A stretch of 64,000 bases of DNA from an uncultured Phascolarctobacterium sp. (GCA_949285135.1 CASDXO010000007.1:124001-188000), one strand, 5' to 3'. Shown: positions 24,166 to 34,229, numbered from the stretch's first letter. Notes: generated from the sequence alone by a model not told the origin. Program-made: numbers and translations.

Positions 24166-25353
24166 CTATCTTTCACACTGGCACTCAAGATTCTGGGCAA
24201 ATTCATAACCAAACTTCTCTGCTGTTTCCAGTTCAGCGGCCTGCGGTTTCCATTTACAGGTATATCCGTCAAACACATTGAACCCGGCTTTGTTTAAAAA
24301 TTCTTCCATATCCTTCTGTGCACCGCCTGCCCAGCCAAAAGTACCAAAAGCAGCCGCTTTTTTATGCGCCGGTTTCAGCCCTTTAACATAGGTCAGCAAC
24401 GAACCTATAGATGGCAGCATTCCGTAATTCAGCGTAGAAGAACCTACCAGAAAACCTGATGCCGTAAAAAGCTCAGCAGCAATACTGCTGTTTTCCGTGC
24501 AGCTTACCTTGAACAGCTTGACACCAACACCGGCCTTGGCAATACCTTTGGCAATAGCACGCGCTATTTTTTCCGTGCCGCCCCACATACTGTCATAGGC
24601 TACAACTATACTGCCGTCCTTTACGCCGCTGCCCCATTTTTTGTACATTTCAACAATATCACCCAGATGACTGCGCCAGATGACACCGTGCGAAGGCGCT
24701 ATCATATCAAAATCAAGTGCTCCCAGCTTTTCAACAGCCTTATCAATTAATTTGGCATAAGGCCAGAGAATATTGGCAAAATATTTTTTGGCCTCATAAT
24801 ACAGTATATCCAGCTCTACTTCGTCGTCAAAACGTCTGCTGGTAGCATAATGCTGACCAAAAGCGTCATTGGAAAAAAGGATTTTATCATAGGCACTGTA
24901 AGTAGCCATACTGTCAGGCCAGTGCAGCATGGGCATAGTGGCAAACTGCAGTGTACGTTGTCCCAGTTCCAGCGTATCACCGTCTTTAACAACGATAAAG
25001 TCAAAAATATCTCCATAATGCTGGATTGCTTCTGTCCTGCCCTGCATGGTAATAATAAATTTGGCCTTAGGACACATTTTTGCCAGTACCGGCATAGCAC
25101 CGGAATGGTCGGGTTCAACATGGTTGATAACGATATAATCTATCTGCGCCGGATCAGTAACACTGCAGATATTACTGAGAAATTCTTCAGTAAAGGGAGC
25201 CTTTACCGTATCTATCAGACAAATTTTTTCGTCCACAATCAGGTACGAATTGTAGGTTGCGCCGCGTTCCGTCTTATAACCATGAAAATCACGCACATCC
25301 CAGTCCTGAATGCTTACATCATAAATATTTTCCTTAATTTGCAAGGGTAACAC
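24166..25353 (-). CDS. Flavodiiron protein (FprA type)
   Basis: A 395-residue protein that reduces O2 (to water) or NO using a diiron centre and FMN. The beta-lactamase-like domain carries the ligands HVEPDH, the later LHWPD, SNDAFG and SHGVIWR. The C-terminal flavodoxin domain starts VVAYDSMWGGTEKIA. The GTG at 25353 is chosen because AAGGAG is 8 nt upstream; an earlier GTG overlaps the ribosome site. With the superoxide reductase at 5537 it gives a strict anaerobe two oxygen-defence routes. Confidence 0.94.
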   Translation of the reverse strand: MLPLQIKENIYDVSIQDWDVRDFHGYKTERGATYNSYLIVDEKICLIDTVKAPFTEEFLSNICSVTDPAQIDYIVINHVEPDHSGAMPVLAKMCPKAKFIITMQGRTEAIQHYGDIFDFIVVKDGDTLELGQRTLQFATMPMLHWPDSMATYSAYDKILFSNDAFGQHYATSRRFDDEVELDILYYEAKKYFANILWPYAKLIDKAVEKLGALDFDMIAPSHGVIWRSHLGDIVEMYKKWGSGVKDGSIVVAYDSMWGGTEKIARAIAKGIAKAGVGVKLFKVSCTENSSIAAELFTASGFLVGSSTLNYGMLPSIGSLLTYVKGLKPAHKKAAAFGTFGWAGGAQKDMEEFLNKAGFNVFDGYTCKWKPQAAELETAEKFGYEFAQNLECQCER

Positions 25354-25384
25354 TTTAATCACTCCTTATAGCTGTTCTTTAAGT

Positions 25385-25413
25385 ATCATAACGTATTTTA
25401 CAGGCTTTGTATA
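25385..25413 (-). promoter_or_regulatory. Possible promoter of the flavodiiron gene
   Basis: Minus-strand TATACA and TATGAT with a 17-nt spacer. The -35 box is weak. Confidence 0.4.
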
Positions 25414-25430
25414 GCATCGCCCGTGAAAAT

Positions 25431-27155
25431 CTACATAGCACTTAACGTCAGGCTCTGACTGTCTTTATCCAGTCTCAGCTGCAGCGAATGGTATTTGTTC
25501 AGCGTGCTGCGATGACCTACACTGACAATAGTTGTTTTTGGCAGCCTTTCGGCAGCAAGCAGATACATTTTTGCTTCTGTTTCTTCATCCAGTGCAGAAG
25601 TAGCCTCATCCAGAAACAGCCACACCGGCTGCTGCAAATGCGCTCTTACAAACGCCAGCCGCTGCTGCTCACCAACGGAAAGTACATGGCTCCAGTCAGC
25701 AACTATATCCAGCTTATCACGCAGATAACCAATCTGGCAGGTCTCCATTAAAGCAATCAGCTCGCTGTCACCAACCTCTTTTCCGCCTGGATACAGCAGC
25801 GCTGCGCGTAATGTTCCAAGAGGCAGATACGGTTTTTGCGGAATAAACATCAATTTATCAGGCGCAGGCATCCTTATCTTGCCGTCAACATACGGCCAAA
25901 TACCTGCAATGGCACGCAACAGCGTACTTTTACCGCTGCCGCTGACACCTTTGATAAGCACATTACTGCCCGGATGCAGCACAAATCTGATATCCCGCAG
26001 TAAGGGTGTTCCGTCCGGTAAATTTACCTGCATGGCTTCAGCTTCCACTTCCTGTGAGACAACAAAACGTTCCAGATGAAATTTTTCGGCATCAGCAGAA
26101 ACTTCATGCATATGCCTGCCAAAAAAAGTTAAACGCATAACAACTGCCTGCCACTGGGCAATACTGGTATACATATCAATAAAATATGACAACGCTCCCT
26201 GCACATTGCCAAAAGCACTGGAAACCTGCATCAGACCGCCTAAAGTAATCTCTTTGGCCAGATATCGGTTCATTGCTGCTACAAAGGGAAAAATAATGGC
26301 AATCTGTGAATACCCGGAATTAAGCCATACCAGCTGCTTCTGTTTGTTGACCAACTTCCAGAAATTATCCAAAAGCAGCGTAAAGCGTTCGCGAAAGATA
26401 CCGCTTTCCTGTTTTTCACCTCTGTAAAAAGCTACGCTTTCAGCACTTTCACGCAGGCGAATCATACTAAAACGAAAATCTGCTTCATAACGCTGCTGTA
26501 TGAAATTCAGCTTTACCAGTTTTCGGCCTACAATATGGGTAATATACGTGCCGATAATGGAATACACCAAAGCCGCCCAAAACAAATAGCCTTCTATCGC
26601 CCATTCCTGTCCGAAAGCACTGAAATGCAGCGTACCGGATAATTTATAGAGAATAAAAACAAAAGATATGAAAGTGCACAAAGACCTTAAAATCCCGACG
26701 CCAAAACTTAGCGTCATTTCAACAAACAAACGAACATCTTCACTGATACGCTGGTCAGGATTATCCGTATCTTTGCCGAACATCTGCAGCTGATAATAGG
26801 TTCTGTTTTTCATCCAGATATCGAGAAAGCGTACCGTCATCCAGCGTCGCCAGTTGAGAATCAATGTCTGCTGCAAATAGTAGGAATATACGGACAAAAT
26901 AATGTATACGGCTGCTAAACCTGAAAACCTCAGCAAACCGTCAAAAATCTTATCTGTCTGATAATTCTGCAGTGCATTATAAAAACTGTTATTCCATTCG
27001 TTGAGCAGCACCAACATATACACTATTCCAAGCGTAAGTGCAATAATAACGCCCAACAGACCAAAAGCCTTCAGTTTTTCTTCCGAAGACCAGTAGCTTT
27101 TGGTCAGATACCAGACATCCTGAAAAAACTGTTTGGTCAGAGCAAATCTGTGCAA
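25431..27155 (-). CDS. SbmA/YddA-like ABC transporter, fused permease and ATPase
   Basis: A 574-residue half-transporter. The N-terminal part to about residue 350 has five or six hydrophobic helices and the motif YYLQQTLILNWRRWMT, plus PDQRISEDVRLF, which is the signature of the ABC_membrane_2/SbmA-BacA group. The C-terminal ATPase has [20 protein letters not shown] and FLDEATSALDE. Relatives move peptides, cobalamin or long fatty acids. The start is a TTG at 27155, with AGAGGGGGGAACGG upstream; the frame runs further 5' with no ribosome site. Confidence 0.87.
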   Translation of the reverse strand: MHRFALTKQFFQDVWYLTKSYWSSEEKLKAFGLLGVIIALTLGIVYMLVLLNEWNNSFYNALQNYQTDKIFDGLLRFSGLAAVYIILSVYSYYLQQTLILNWRRWMTVRFLDIWMKNRTYYQLQMFGKDTDNPDQRISEDVRLFVEMTLSFGVGILRSLCTFISFVFILYKLSGTLHFSAFGQEWAIEGYLFWAALVYSIIGTYITHIVGRKLVKLNFIQQRYEADFRFSMIRLRESAESVAFYRGEKQESGIFRERFTLLLDNFWKLVNKQKQLVWLNSGYSQIAIIFPFVAAMNRYLAKEITLGGLMQVSSAFGNVQGALSYFIDMYTSIAQWQAVVMRLTFFGRHMHEVSADAEKFHLERFVVSQEVEAEAMQVNLPDGTPLLRDIRFVLHPGSNVLIKGVSGSGKSTLLRAIAGIWPYVDGKIRMPAPDKLMFIPQKPYLPLGTLRAALLYPGGKEVGDSELIALMETCQIGYLRDKLDIVADWSHVLSVGEQQRLAFVRAHLQQPVWLFLDEATSALDEETEAKMYLLAAERLPKTTIVSVGHRSTLNKYHSLQLRLDKDSQSLTLSAM

Positions 27156-27220
27156 ACCGTTCCCCCCTCTGTTTATTGTAATCTTATTTATTATACAATA
27201 TAAATTACGATATTTGTGTA

Positions 27221-27252
27221 AAAAAAATGCTCTGCACAAGCAGAGCATTTTT
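27221..27252 (-). terminator. Terminator of the RND pump operon
   Basis: AATGCTCTGC and GCAGAGCATT stem with an ACAA-type loop, followed by TTTTTTT on the minus strand. Confidence 0.88.
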
Positions 27253-27257
27253 AGTGA

Positions 27258-30200
27258 TTACTGTTCGGACTGTTCAGTTTTTTTCTTCCTGCTGAAGAAA
27301 CGTTCCACAACTACAAACAGAACCGGAATTAAGAATACACCCAGTAACGTATTGATAAACATACCGCCAACAACGGCATTACCCATGGAAACACGGGCAC
27401 CTGCGCCAGGACCGGTAGCAATAGCCAAAGGTACGCAGCCGAGAATGAACGCAAAGGATGTCATCAGAATAGGACGAAGACGTACACGAGCTGCTTCGAT
27501 TGCAGCATGCACAACATCCATGCCGTTTTCCATATTCATCTTGGCGTATTCGACGATAAGTATCGCATTCTTGGCAGCCAGACCAATCAGGGTAATCAGG
27601 CCTATCTGCATATATACGTCGTTATTCTGTCCACGCAGATACTGTGCCAGGAAGCAACCGAATACTGCCGTAGGAACAGACATCAGTACTGCCAGAGGAA
27701 TGGTCCAGCTTTCATAAAGTGCAGCCAGACACAGGAATACGAAAATCAGAGAAATGATGAAAATCTGAGTAGAGCGACCGCCTGCCTCAACTTCGTCACG
27801 GCTCTGGTCAACCCATTCATAAGTATATGTTGTCGGCAATACCTCTGCCGCAACTTCTTCCAGTGCAGCCATGGCCTGACCGGTAGAATAGCCATCTGCC
27901 GGGTCACCTGCAATCTTAATTGCACTGGTACCATTATAACGGGTCATAATTACAGAAGTATTTTCATTCTTTGCCTTAACCAAAGTATTCAGCGGCACCA
28001 TACTGCCTTCATTGCTGCGTACAAAGAAGAAGCGCATATCGTCAGCAGTGGTACGATGAGCAGGATCTGCCTGCATAACTACTTTCCATACACGACCGAA
28101 ACTGTTGATATCGTTTATTTCAGTACCGCCGAGGAAAGCCTGCAGCGCCGTAAATACACTTGATACCGGTACATTGAGAGATTCTGCCTTTTCACGGTCA
28201 ACCTCAAACTGATAGGTAGGCGTATTGGTATTTAAAGTAGTATAAATCATACCTATTTCAGGACGCTGACGCGCTTTGGCAAGGAACTCATTGGCACGGC
28301 TGCTCATGGTATTAACATCTTCACCGGCAAGATTCATGATGTACATACTCAAAGAACCTGTGTTGGAAGCACCGGGCAGAGAAGGCGGCTGGAATGCCAT
28401 AACCGAAGCATCAGTAATCTGTGAGCCCTCTTTCAAAATCATGGGAATAACATCCTGAATGGTGTTATCGCGCTTGTCAAAATCATCCATGGCAACAACA
28501 GCCAAGCCTGCACTGGCTTTCTGCGCATTGGACAGAATATCGACACCGCTTACAGTAAGCACATTTTTAACACCGGGAAGTTTTCTCAGTTTATCATCCA
28601 ATTCGGCCAAAATCTGCAAAGTACGATTAGCAGAAGCGCCTTCAGGCAAAGATACAGAAATAGCACTCATGCCCTGGTCTTCATTAGGTACGAAGCCTGT
28701 AGGCGTAGCTTTCGCCAAAGCACCGATACAGATTACCATGACTACCAGGCAACACAGAATAATTTTAGATTTACGGATACATTTTTCCACATTGGTAACA
28801 TATTTACTCAAAGTATTGGTAAACCATCTGTTGAAACCTGCAACCATTTTACCGATAAAGCCTTTAGGAGTTTCCTCTTCACCCTTTTTCACCAGCAGCA
28901 GTGCGCACAGTGCCGGAGTAAGAGACAAAGCAACGATAGCAGAAAGCATCATGGATACAGAAACGGTAATAGCAAACTGTTTATACAATTCACCTACGGT
29001 ACCGCCGGTAAACGCAACAGGGATAAATACCGCACTCAGTACGAAAGCAATAGCCACAACCGGGCCGGAAACCTCATTCATCGCACGATAGGTAGCTTCA
29101 CGCGGCGACATGCCGTTATCCTGAATATGATGTTCTACTGCTTCAACAACAACGATGGCGTCATCGACAACCAGACCGATGGCCAGGATCATAGCGAATG
29201 CCGTCAGGGTATTAATGGTAAAACCTAAAAGTACAAAAGATGCCAGGGTACCTACCAAAGATACAGGAACAGCCAGCAGCGGAATCAAAGTTGCACGCCA
29301 GCTGCCCAAGAAGATAAATACTACAAAGATAACCAGTACCAGAGCTTCAAAAAAGGTATGTGCAACTTTGCTTAATGATTCAGTAATGAACTGAGTATTA
29401 TCCTGAACAACGATAAGTTCCATATCACTTGGGAAACGTGTCTGAGCATCAGTCAGAACTTCCCTGATATTTGCTACTGTTTCCAGAGAGTTAGCATCAG
29501 AGGTAAGTGAAACCGGGAAAATAACGGCGTCACCACCATTCAGCTGACTGGCAACAAGGTCACTGCGGGCACCCGGTTTAATTTCGGCAATATCGCGTAA
29601 TTTCAGGTTATCACCTTTACTGGAACGGATAATAACATTGCCAAATTCTTCCGGAGTATTCAAACGACCCTGTGCGCTGGCAGAATAAGCCTTTTCCTGT
29701 TCTTCAGTCGTCGGACGGTTACCGATAGAACCTACAGGCGCCTGGATATTCTGACTTTTGATTGCACTGGAAATATCATCAACTGTTACTCCCAGCTGCG
29801 CCATCTTTTCCGGATTCAGCCAGATACGCATCGAATACTCAGGACCATATTCGTCTATTCTCGAAACGCCTTTAACACGTTTTACCGCGTCGATAAAGTT
29901 AGCGTCGGCATAAGTTCTGAGAAACATTGAGTCATAGGTCTTATTGGGAGAATACAGACCGAAATACATGATAGTCTCGGCAGATTCCTTTGAGGTAGTA
30001 ATACCGTAGCTTGTTACCTCACTCGGCATGGAGCTGTTAGCCTGAGAAACACGGTTCTGTACTTCTACAGAGCCAATATCAGCATTTTTGTCCAGGTTAA
30101 ACTGAACATTAAGTTTGTACTGACCGGAGCTGGTACTGGTAGAAGTCATATCCAGCATGTTCTCTACGCCCATTACCTTCTGCTCAATTGCCTGTGCAAC

Positions 30201-30380
30201 AGATTTTTCAACCGTGTCGGCACTGGCGCCTACATAGGTAGTATCTACGGCAATACGAGGTTTAGTTATTTGCGGGTATTGAGCGATAGGCAGGCTAAAA
30301 CCGGCAATGGTACCCAGCAAGGTAATGATAATAGCCAGCACTATCGCAAAAACCGGACGGTCAATAAAAAAACGTGCCAT
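27258..30380 (-). CDS. RND efflux pump inner-membrane subunit (AcrB/HAE1 family)
   Basis: A 1,040-residue trimeric drug/proton antiporter. It starts MARFFIDRPVFAIVLAII, the canonical AcrB-like opening, and has the proton-relay pair in GLVVDDAIVVVEA on helix 4. Twelve hydrophobic helices and two large periplasmic loops fit full length. The sequence GFVPNEDQGMSAISVSLPEG is also typical. It lies 13 nt after the membrane fusion protein gene. No outer-membrane channel gene is adjacent, so a TolC-like partner must be elsewhere. Its presence implies an outer membrane. Confidence 0.96.
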   Translation of the reverse strand: MARFFIDRPVFAIVLAIIITLLGTIAGFSLPIAQYPQITKPRIAVDTTYVGASADTVEKSVAQAIEQKVMGVENMLDMTSTSTSSGQYKLNVQFNLDKNADIGSVEVQNRVSQANSSMPSEVTSYGITTSKESAETIMYFGLYSPNKTYDSMFLRTYADANFIDAVKRVKGVSRIDEYGPEYSMRIWLNPEKMAQLGVTVDDISSAIKSQNIQAPVGSIGNRPTTEEQEKAYSASAQGRLNTPEEFGNVIIRSSKGDNLKLRDIAEIKPGARSDLVASQLNGGDAVIFPVSLTSDANSLETVANIREVLTDAQTRFPSDMELIVVQDNTQFITESLSKVAHTFFEALVLVIFVVFIFLGSWRATLIPLLAVPVSLVGTLASFVLLGFTINTLTAFAMILAIGLVVDDAIVVVEAVEHHIQDNGMSPREATYRAMNEVSGPVVAIAFVLSAVFIPVAFTGGTVGELYKQFAITVSVSMMLSAIVALSLTPALCALLLVKKGEEETPKGFIGKMVAGFNRWFTNTLSKYVTNVEKCIRKSKIILCCLVVMVICIGALAKATPTGFVPNEDQGMSAISVSLPEGASANRTLQILAELDDKLRKLPGVKNVLTVSGVDILSNAQKASAGLAVVAMDDFDKRDNTIQDVIPMILKEGSQITDASVMAFQPPSLPGASNTGSLSMYIMNLAGEDVNTMSSRANEFLAKARQRPEIGMIYTTLNTNTPTYQFEVDREKAESLNVPVSSVFTALQAFLGGTEINDINSFGRVWKVVMQADPAHRTTADDMRFFFVRSNEGSMVPLNTLVKAKNENTSVIMTRYNGTSAIKIAGDPADGYSTGQAMAALEEVAAEVLPTTYTYEWVDQSRDEVEAGGRSTQIFIISLIFVFLCLAALYESWTIPLAVLMSVPTAVFGCFLAQYLRGQNNDVYMQIGLITLIGLAAKNAILIVEYAKMNMENGMDVVHAAIEAARVRLRPILMTSFAFILGCVPLAIATGPGAGARVSMGNAVVGGMFINTLLGVFLIPVLFVVVERFFSRKKKTEQSEQ

Positions 30381-30393
30381 TTAGCCTGCCTCC

Positions 30394-31566
30394 TTATTGC
30401 TGCCCATTCTGATTTTCGGCAGTATTCAAATCTGCTTCCGTCATAGGCTCTGCTTTAACCTCACTGCCCTGACGAAGCTTGCCTGTACCTTCAACAACAA
30501 GATTTTCGCTGCCGTCCAGACCGCTTTCAACCATGTACATGCGTCCTACAACAGGACCAACAGTGATTTCTTTCATATTAACCTTATTATCGTCGCCGAT
30601 AACATAAACAAATTTTTTGTACATCAGTTCAACAACAGAACGCTGAGGAATCAGCAGAGCATTTTCTCTTATGCCGCCAATTGCCTGTACATGGGCAAAC
30701 ATGCCCGGTAAAAGTCTGCGCTGAGGATTGTCAAACAATGCTCTGATAGTCAAAGTACCGGTATTATCACTCATTCCGCGGTTTACTTCAGCAACTCTGC
30801 CTTTTAAATCATAGGTGCTGCCATCGCTGAGTATAATGGACAGATTCTCAAGGGATGCCTGTCCATTATTATCATGAGCTGCAGATAATTTCAGATATTC
30901 CGGTTCAGCAACACTAAATTTGACAAAGACAGGATTAGTATTGGAAATAGTGGCAAGAACAGTCTGTCCTGCAACAGCGTAGTTACCAACTTCCAAAGCC
31001 GTGGTGTCGATACGCCCCGTAAAAGGTGCAACCACATTGGTTTCCTGCATATCAATCTCGGCATTGCGCAGCAGGGCTTCCATAGCATTTACAGATGCCT
31101 GGGCCTGGTCACGCTGCATGATGGCGTTATCCAGGGTCTGCTTGGATACGGCAGCCTGTTCATAAAGTCTGGTATAACGTTCAGCATCCATGGAAGCGTT
31201 TGCCAAGGTTGCTCTTGCATTGGCAAGATTTGCCTGCGCATTAAGCATATTGGCCTGATAAGTGCGCGGATCAATAGAATAAAGCACCTGTCCGGCCTGT
31301 ACAGTATCACCGCCGTTAAAGAACTTGCCGGTAATCTGTCCGGAAACCTGTGATACAAGATTCATTTCCTGCTGAGCTTCAACAAACCCGGTATAATCAT
31401 ATACCAGTGGCGTATCACGTTTGATTACCTGCATGGATTTAACTGCTACTGCAGCAGACTGCGGCTGCTCCTTTTTGCCGCACCCCGCTATGCTTATCAT
31501 CAGCCCGAGAGCCAGTGCTGCCGCAACAGCCTTTTTGGCTTTGCAGGAGCCGATAAAATCAAACAT
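30394..31566 (-). CDS. RND efflux membrane fusion lipoprotein (AcrA family)
   Basis: A 390-residue periplasmic adaptor that links the pump to an outer-membrane channel. It has a signal peptide with lipobox IAGC near residue 28, lipoyl-like halves (GQITGKFFNGGDTVQAGQVL and EVGNYAVAGQTVL), a coiled-coil hairpin rich in Ala/Gln (about 100-170) and a beta-barrel region. It has a strong ribosome site (AAAAGGAGG). It is the first gene of the pump operon. Confidence 0.94.
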   Translation of the reverse strand: MFDFIGSCKAKKAVAAALALGLMISIAGCGKKEQPQSAAVAVKSMQVIKRDTPLVYDYTGFVEAQQEMNLVSQVSGQITGKFFNGGDTVQAGQVLYSIDPRTYQANMLNAQANLANARATLANASMDAERYTRLYEQAAVSKQTLDNAIMQRDQAQASVNAMEALLRNAEIDMQETNVVAPFTGRIDTTALEVGNYAVAGQTVLATISNTNPVFVKFSVAEPEYLKLSAAHDNNGQASLENLSIILSDGSTYDLKGRVAEVNRGMSDNTGTLTIRALFDNPQRRLLPGMFAHVQAIGGIRENALLIPQRSVVELMYKKFVYVIGDDNKVNMKEITVGPVVGRMYMVESGLDGSENLVVEGTGKLRQGSEVKAEPMTEADLNTAENQNGQQ

Positions 31567-31648
31567 ACAAAATCCTCCTTTTTTTGTTTTATTTAGAAAC
31601 GTAACTTCCTAACAATTAAAGATATTTAGCCAGTTTCAGAATAATATC

Positions 31649-31677
31649 ATTATAAAATACGCTTACAAGAAAAGCAA
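31649..31677 (-). promoter_or_regulatory. Promoter of the RND pump operon
   Basis: TTGCTT and TATAAT with a 17-nt spacer on the minus strand, about 80 nt upstream of the fusion-protein start. Confidence 0.65.
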
Positions 31678-31747
31678 ATACTATTTTAAAAGATTAGCGC
31701 TATTTTTCGCCAGTTTTCTAATTTTTTCTATGTTTTTCAGTTTTTGC

Positions 31748-31765
31748 TGACTGACCAGTCAGTCA
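31748..31765. promoter_or_regulatory. Perfect inverted repeat, TetR-type operator candidate
   Basis: TGACTGAC and GTCAGTCA are separated by CA, a perfect 8-bp palindrome of the form often bound by TetR/AcrR-type repressors of RND pumps. It lies about 70 bp upstream of the -35 box of the pump promoter and overlaps the stop of the preceding gene. No TetR-family gene lies in the window. Confidence 0.5.
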
Positions 31766-33015
31766 AGCCATTTTTTATCGCGTAAAAATTTATGCAAATT
31801 CCCTATAGCATAACAGGAAACTTCATCCTGACCGCATACATTAACGACCAGACACAGCCTCCTGTCGGCCAGATACCACTCTGTCGGCAATCCTTCCGTA
31901 AACTCAATTTTATCATTTGTATTCAGCAGGTTTAAAAGCGGCAGCAAATCAGGATCGTCAGTACGCAGAATGTCTTCCAGCCTGATGAAGTTCCCCGTCT
32001 GAGGATCAAGATTTACGTGATGGTGTACAAAGCTTTTTTTACCGCTGATTAGCTGGATACTGAGCAAATCTTTATCAGCTCTGAGCACATTAAAAGCTGA
32101 GTCGGCTTCTCCGCTGATAAATTTTTGCAGGTAAGCTTCATTTTCCTCTTGCAGAACCTTATTCACTTTATTCTGCAGCAACACATCATCCTTATACGCC
32201 ACTACAGGATAAGTCGCTTCGCCTCCTGGCGCCACAATTTTGCGTGGCAATACCGTATACCCTTCACCTTCACGGCCATCATTAATCGTATTTTCTTTTG
32301 CCGTATCTCCAGCAACCAATATGGTAAAACCACTGCTGTTCCATGCTCCGTCTGCATCCAGCTTCCAGACTGCACCAATATCTGCCAGAACATTTTTATC
32401 AGCAGAAATCTTCTGCACAGTCAGTACTTCCTGTCGTCCATCGTTATCTACATCCACGGCTGCAAGAGAAGTTATTTTTTCTGTATGTGCCTGTCTCCTT
32501 TCTGCAGGTATTTGCTCCAGCAAGCCGGCATCAACCTGCATGGAACTGCTGCTGCCATCACTCATGGTTACTGTCAGCCGATCTTTTTGCATTACTGCCT
32601 CTTGTACCACGCCGTAATTATCTGCCGCAGTAAATACTTCCCTGATGTCTTTATAATCCTTAAAATCAATTATCCGATATTCTGTCGGACGCTGCCAGTT
32701 ACCCTGCGCTGCTGACAATAAAAGCTGATTGCCTTCGCTGCCGACACTTACCATATCCAGCAAACAATTATAGCCACCTTTTACTGTAGGATTATAGGCG
32801 GCTTTTATCATTCCGTCTTTGTTTCTGAACAGAAGCAGCAAATTGTCAGCATAACCATTGGCTAATCTGTCTCCCCATAATTCTGCCCGTACTTCCGGAG
32901 CAGTATCCGGCACTTCTACCACGGCAAGGCATGCATTCTCAGCTGCTGCCACTGCATTCATACAAAATGATAAGGCACAAACAGCCAACAGTTGTTTTAT
33001 TTTTACGTTCATCAT
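31759..33015 (-). CDS. Secreted protein of unknown function, DUF3298-like C-terminus
   Basis: A 418-residue exported protein with a signal peptide (LLAVCALSFCMNAVAAAENA), cleaved probably after AVA. The middle has VDVDNDGRQEVLTV, an FG-GAP-like calcium-loop repeat. The last 150 residues, with FVHHHVNLDPQTGNFIRLED, resemble the DUF3298/RsiV-type domain. No catalytic residues stand out. The ATG at 33015 (next codon also ATG) is chosen, with AAAGGGA upstream but spaced widely. The gene ends about 190 bp upstream of the pump operon and shares its strand. Confidence 0.6.
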   Translation of the reverse strand: MMNVKIKQLLAVCALSFCMNAVAAAENACLAVVEVPDTAPEVRAELWGDRLANGYADNLLLLFRNKDGMIKAAYNPTVKGGYNCLLDMVSVGSEGNQLLLSAAQGNWQRPTEYRIIDFKDYKDIREVFTAADNYGVVQEAVMQKDRLTVTMSDGSSSSMQVDAGLLEQIPAERRQAHTEKITSLAAVDVDNDGRQEVLTVQKISADKNVLADIGAVWKLDADGAWNSSGFTILVAGDTAKENTINDGREGEGYTVLPRKIVAPGGEATYPVVAYKDDVLLQNKVNKVLQEENEAYLQKFISGEADSAFNVLRADKDLLSIQLISGKKSFVHHHVNLDPQTGNFIRLEDILRTDDPDLLPLLNLLNTNDKIEFTEGLPTEWYLADRRLCLVVNVCGQDEVSCYAIGNLHKFLRDKKWLD

Positions 33016-33215
33016 CACACGTTCACATCCCTTTAAAGTCACTTGTTCCATTATACCATGATAATGACCGGCAATATATACATTCTTGTTACAGATGTTA
33101 TATTTTACATTCCCGACAAAAATATTTTTGATTATTTTATCAGCATTAATGCAAAGTTACACTGAATAGTGTAGAATAATCTACAAATATTTAATTACTG
33201 GAAAGGACTGTCTTT

Positions 33216-34229
33216 ATGAAAAAACTTCTTGCTCTTCTCATGCTGCTGTGCATGGTTATAACAGCTGCAGGCTGTTCCTCTGAAAAAAAAGAGGAGCCCG
33301 CCAAGGCCACTCCTGTAAGTCTCGGCATGCTCCGCCTGACAAGCAGCGCGCCTCTTTTTATTGCCCTGGAAAAAGGTTATTTTGCTGAGGAAGGTCTGAA
33401 AATTGAACCTCAATGGTTTGATGCCGCTCACCCCATCGCCGTTGCCACTGCTTCCTCCAAAATAGATGTAGGTGCAACCGGCATAACCGCCAGTCTGTTT
33501 AATATGGCTGCCAGCGGTCAGAAACTTGCTATTGTCGCTGACAAAGGACGCGAACAGAAAGGATTTCCTTCTTCCGCCCTCCTTGTCACAACAGACAATT
33601 ATAACAACGGTATTCAAGACCTTGCTGCACTGAAAGGCAAACGTATCGGTATTACCCAAAAAGGCTCTACCTTCCATTATATGCTGGGACGCCTGCTGGA
33701 ATCACAGGGCTTGTCCCTTGATGACGTTCAGCTGGTACCGCTGAATAAATTAAGTGCCGTTATGGCTGCACTGGAAAGCAAACAGATTGATGCAGCTATT
33801 CTTAACGAGCCCAATATTACCAAAGTGGAAAAAGCTGGTTATGGTAAAACTATTGTCCAGGTCGGAGATGTCATTCCCTACCAGACTTCCGCTATTTTCT
33901 ATTCTCCGGAATTCGGCAAAAACGAAGCTGCCGGTATACGTTTCATGAAAGCCTACAGCAAAGCCTGCAATTATTATTATGATGCTGTTATCGACAAAAA
34001 AGACCAGAAGAAATTTGATGAAGTAATCGGCATCATTGCCAAATATGTCAACGCACCTGTCGAAGATATTAAGCTTGGACTGCCTTACATTGACCGTGAT
34101 GGCAAGCTGTTGAGCAGCGATATAACCACCCAGATTAACTGGTATACTGCTAACGGACTTTTAAACGGCACACTTGCAGCAGACCAGATTGTCAATAATC
34201 AGTTTCTGGAAAAAGCACTGACAAAATAA
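33216..34229 (+). CDS. ABC transporter substrate-binding lipoprotein (NMT1/SsuA type)
   Basis: A 337-residue lipoprotein with signal peptide and AAGC lipobox at about residue 20. The mature protein follows the SsuA/TauA/ThiY pattern: PLFIALEKGYFAEEGL, VGATGITASLF, and LKGKRIGITQKGSTFHY. These proteins bind sulfonates, nitrate, or thiamine precursors; which one is unclear here. The gene begins the only multi-gene plus-strand importer operon in the window. A palindrome ACACTGAATAGTGT lies near 33159-33172 upstream and might be an operator. Confidence 0.88.
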   Translation: MKKLLALLMLLCMVITAAGCSSEKKEEPAKATPVSLGMLRLTSSAPLFIALEKGYFAEEGLKIEPQWFDAAHPIAVATASSKIDVGATGITASLFNMAASGQKLAIVADKGREQKGFPSSALLVTTDNYNNGIQDLAALKGKRIGITQKGSTFHYMLGRLLESQGLSLDDVQLVPLNKLSAVMAALESKQIDAAILNEPNITKVEKAGYGKTIVQVGDVIPYQTSAIFYSPEFGKNEAAGIRFMKAYSKACNYYYDAVIDKKDQKKFDEVIGIIAKYVNAPVEDIKLGLPYIDRDGKLLSSDITTQINWYTANGLLNGTLAADQIVNNQFLEKALTK

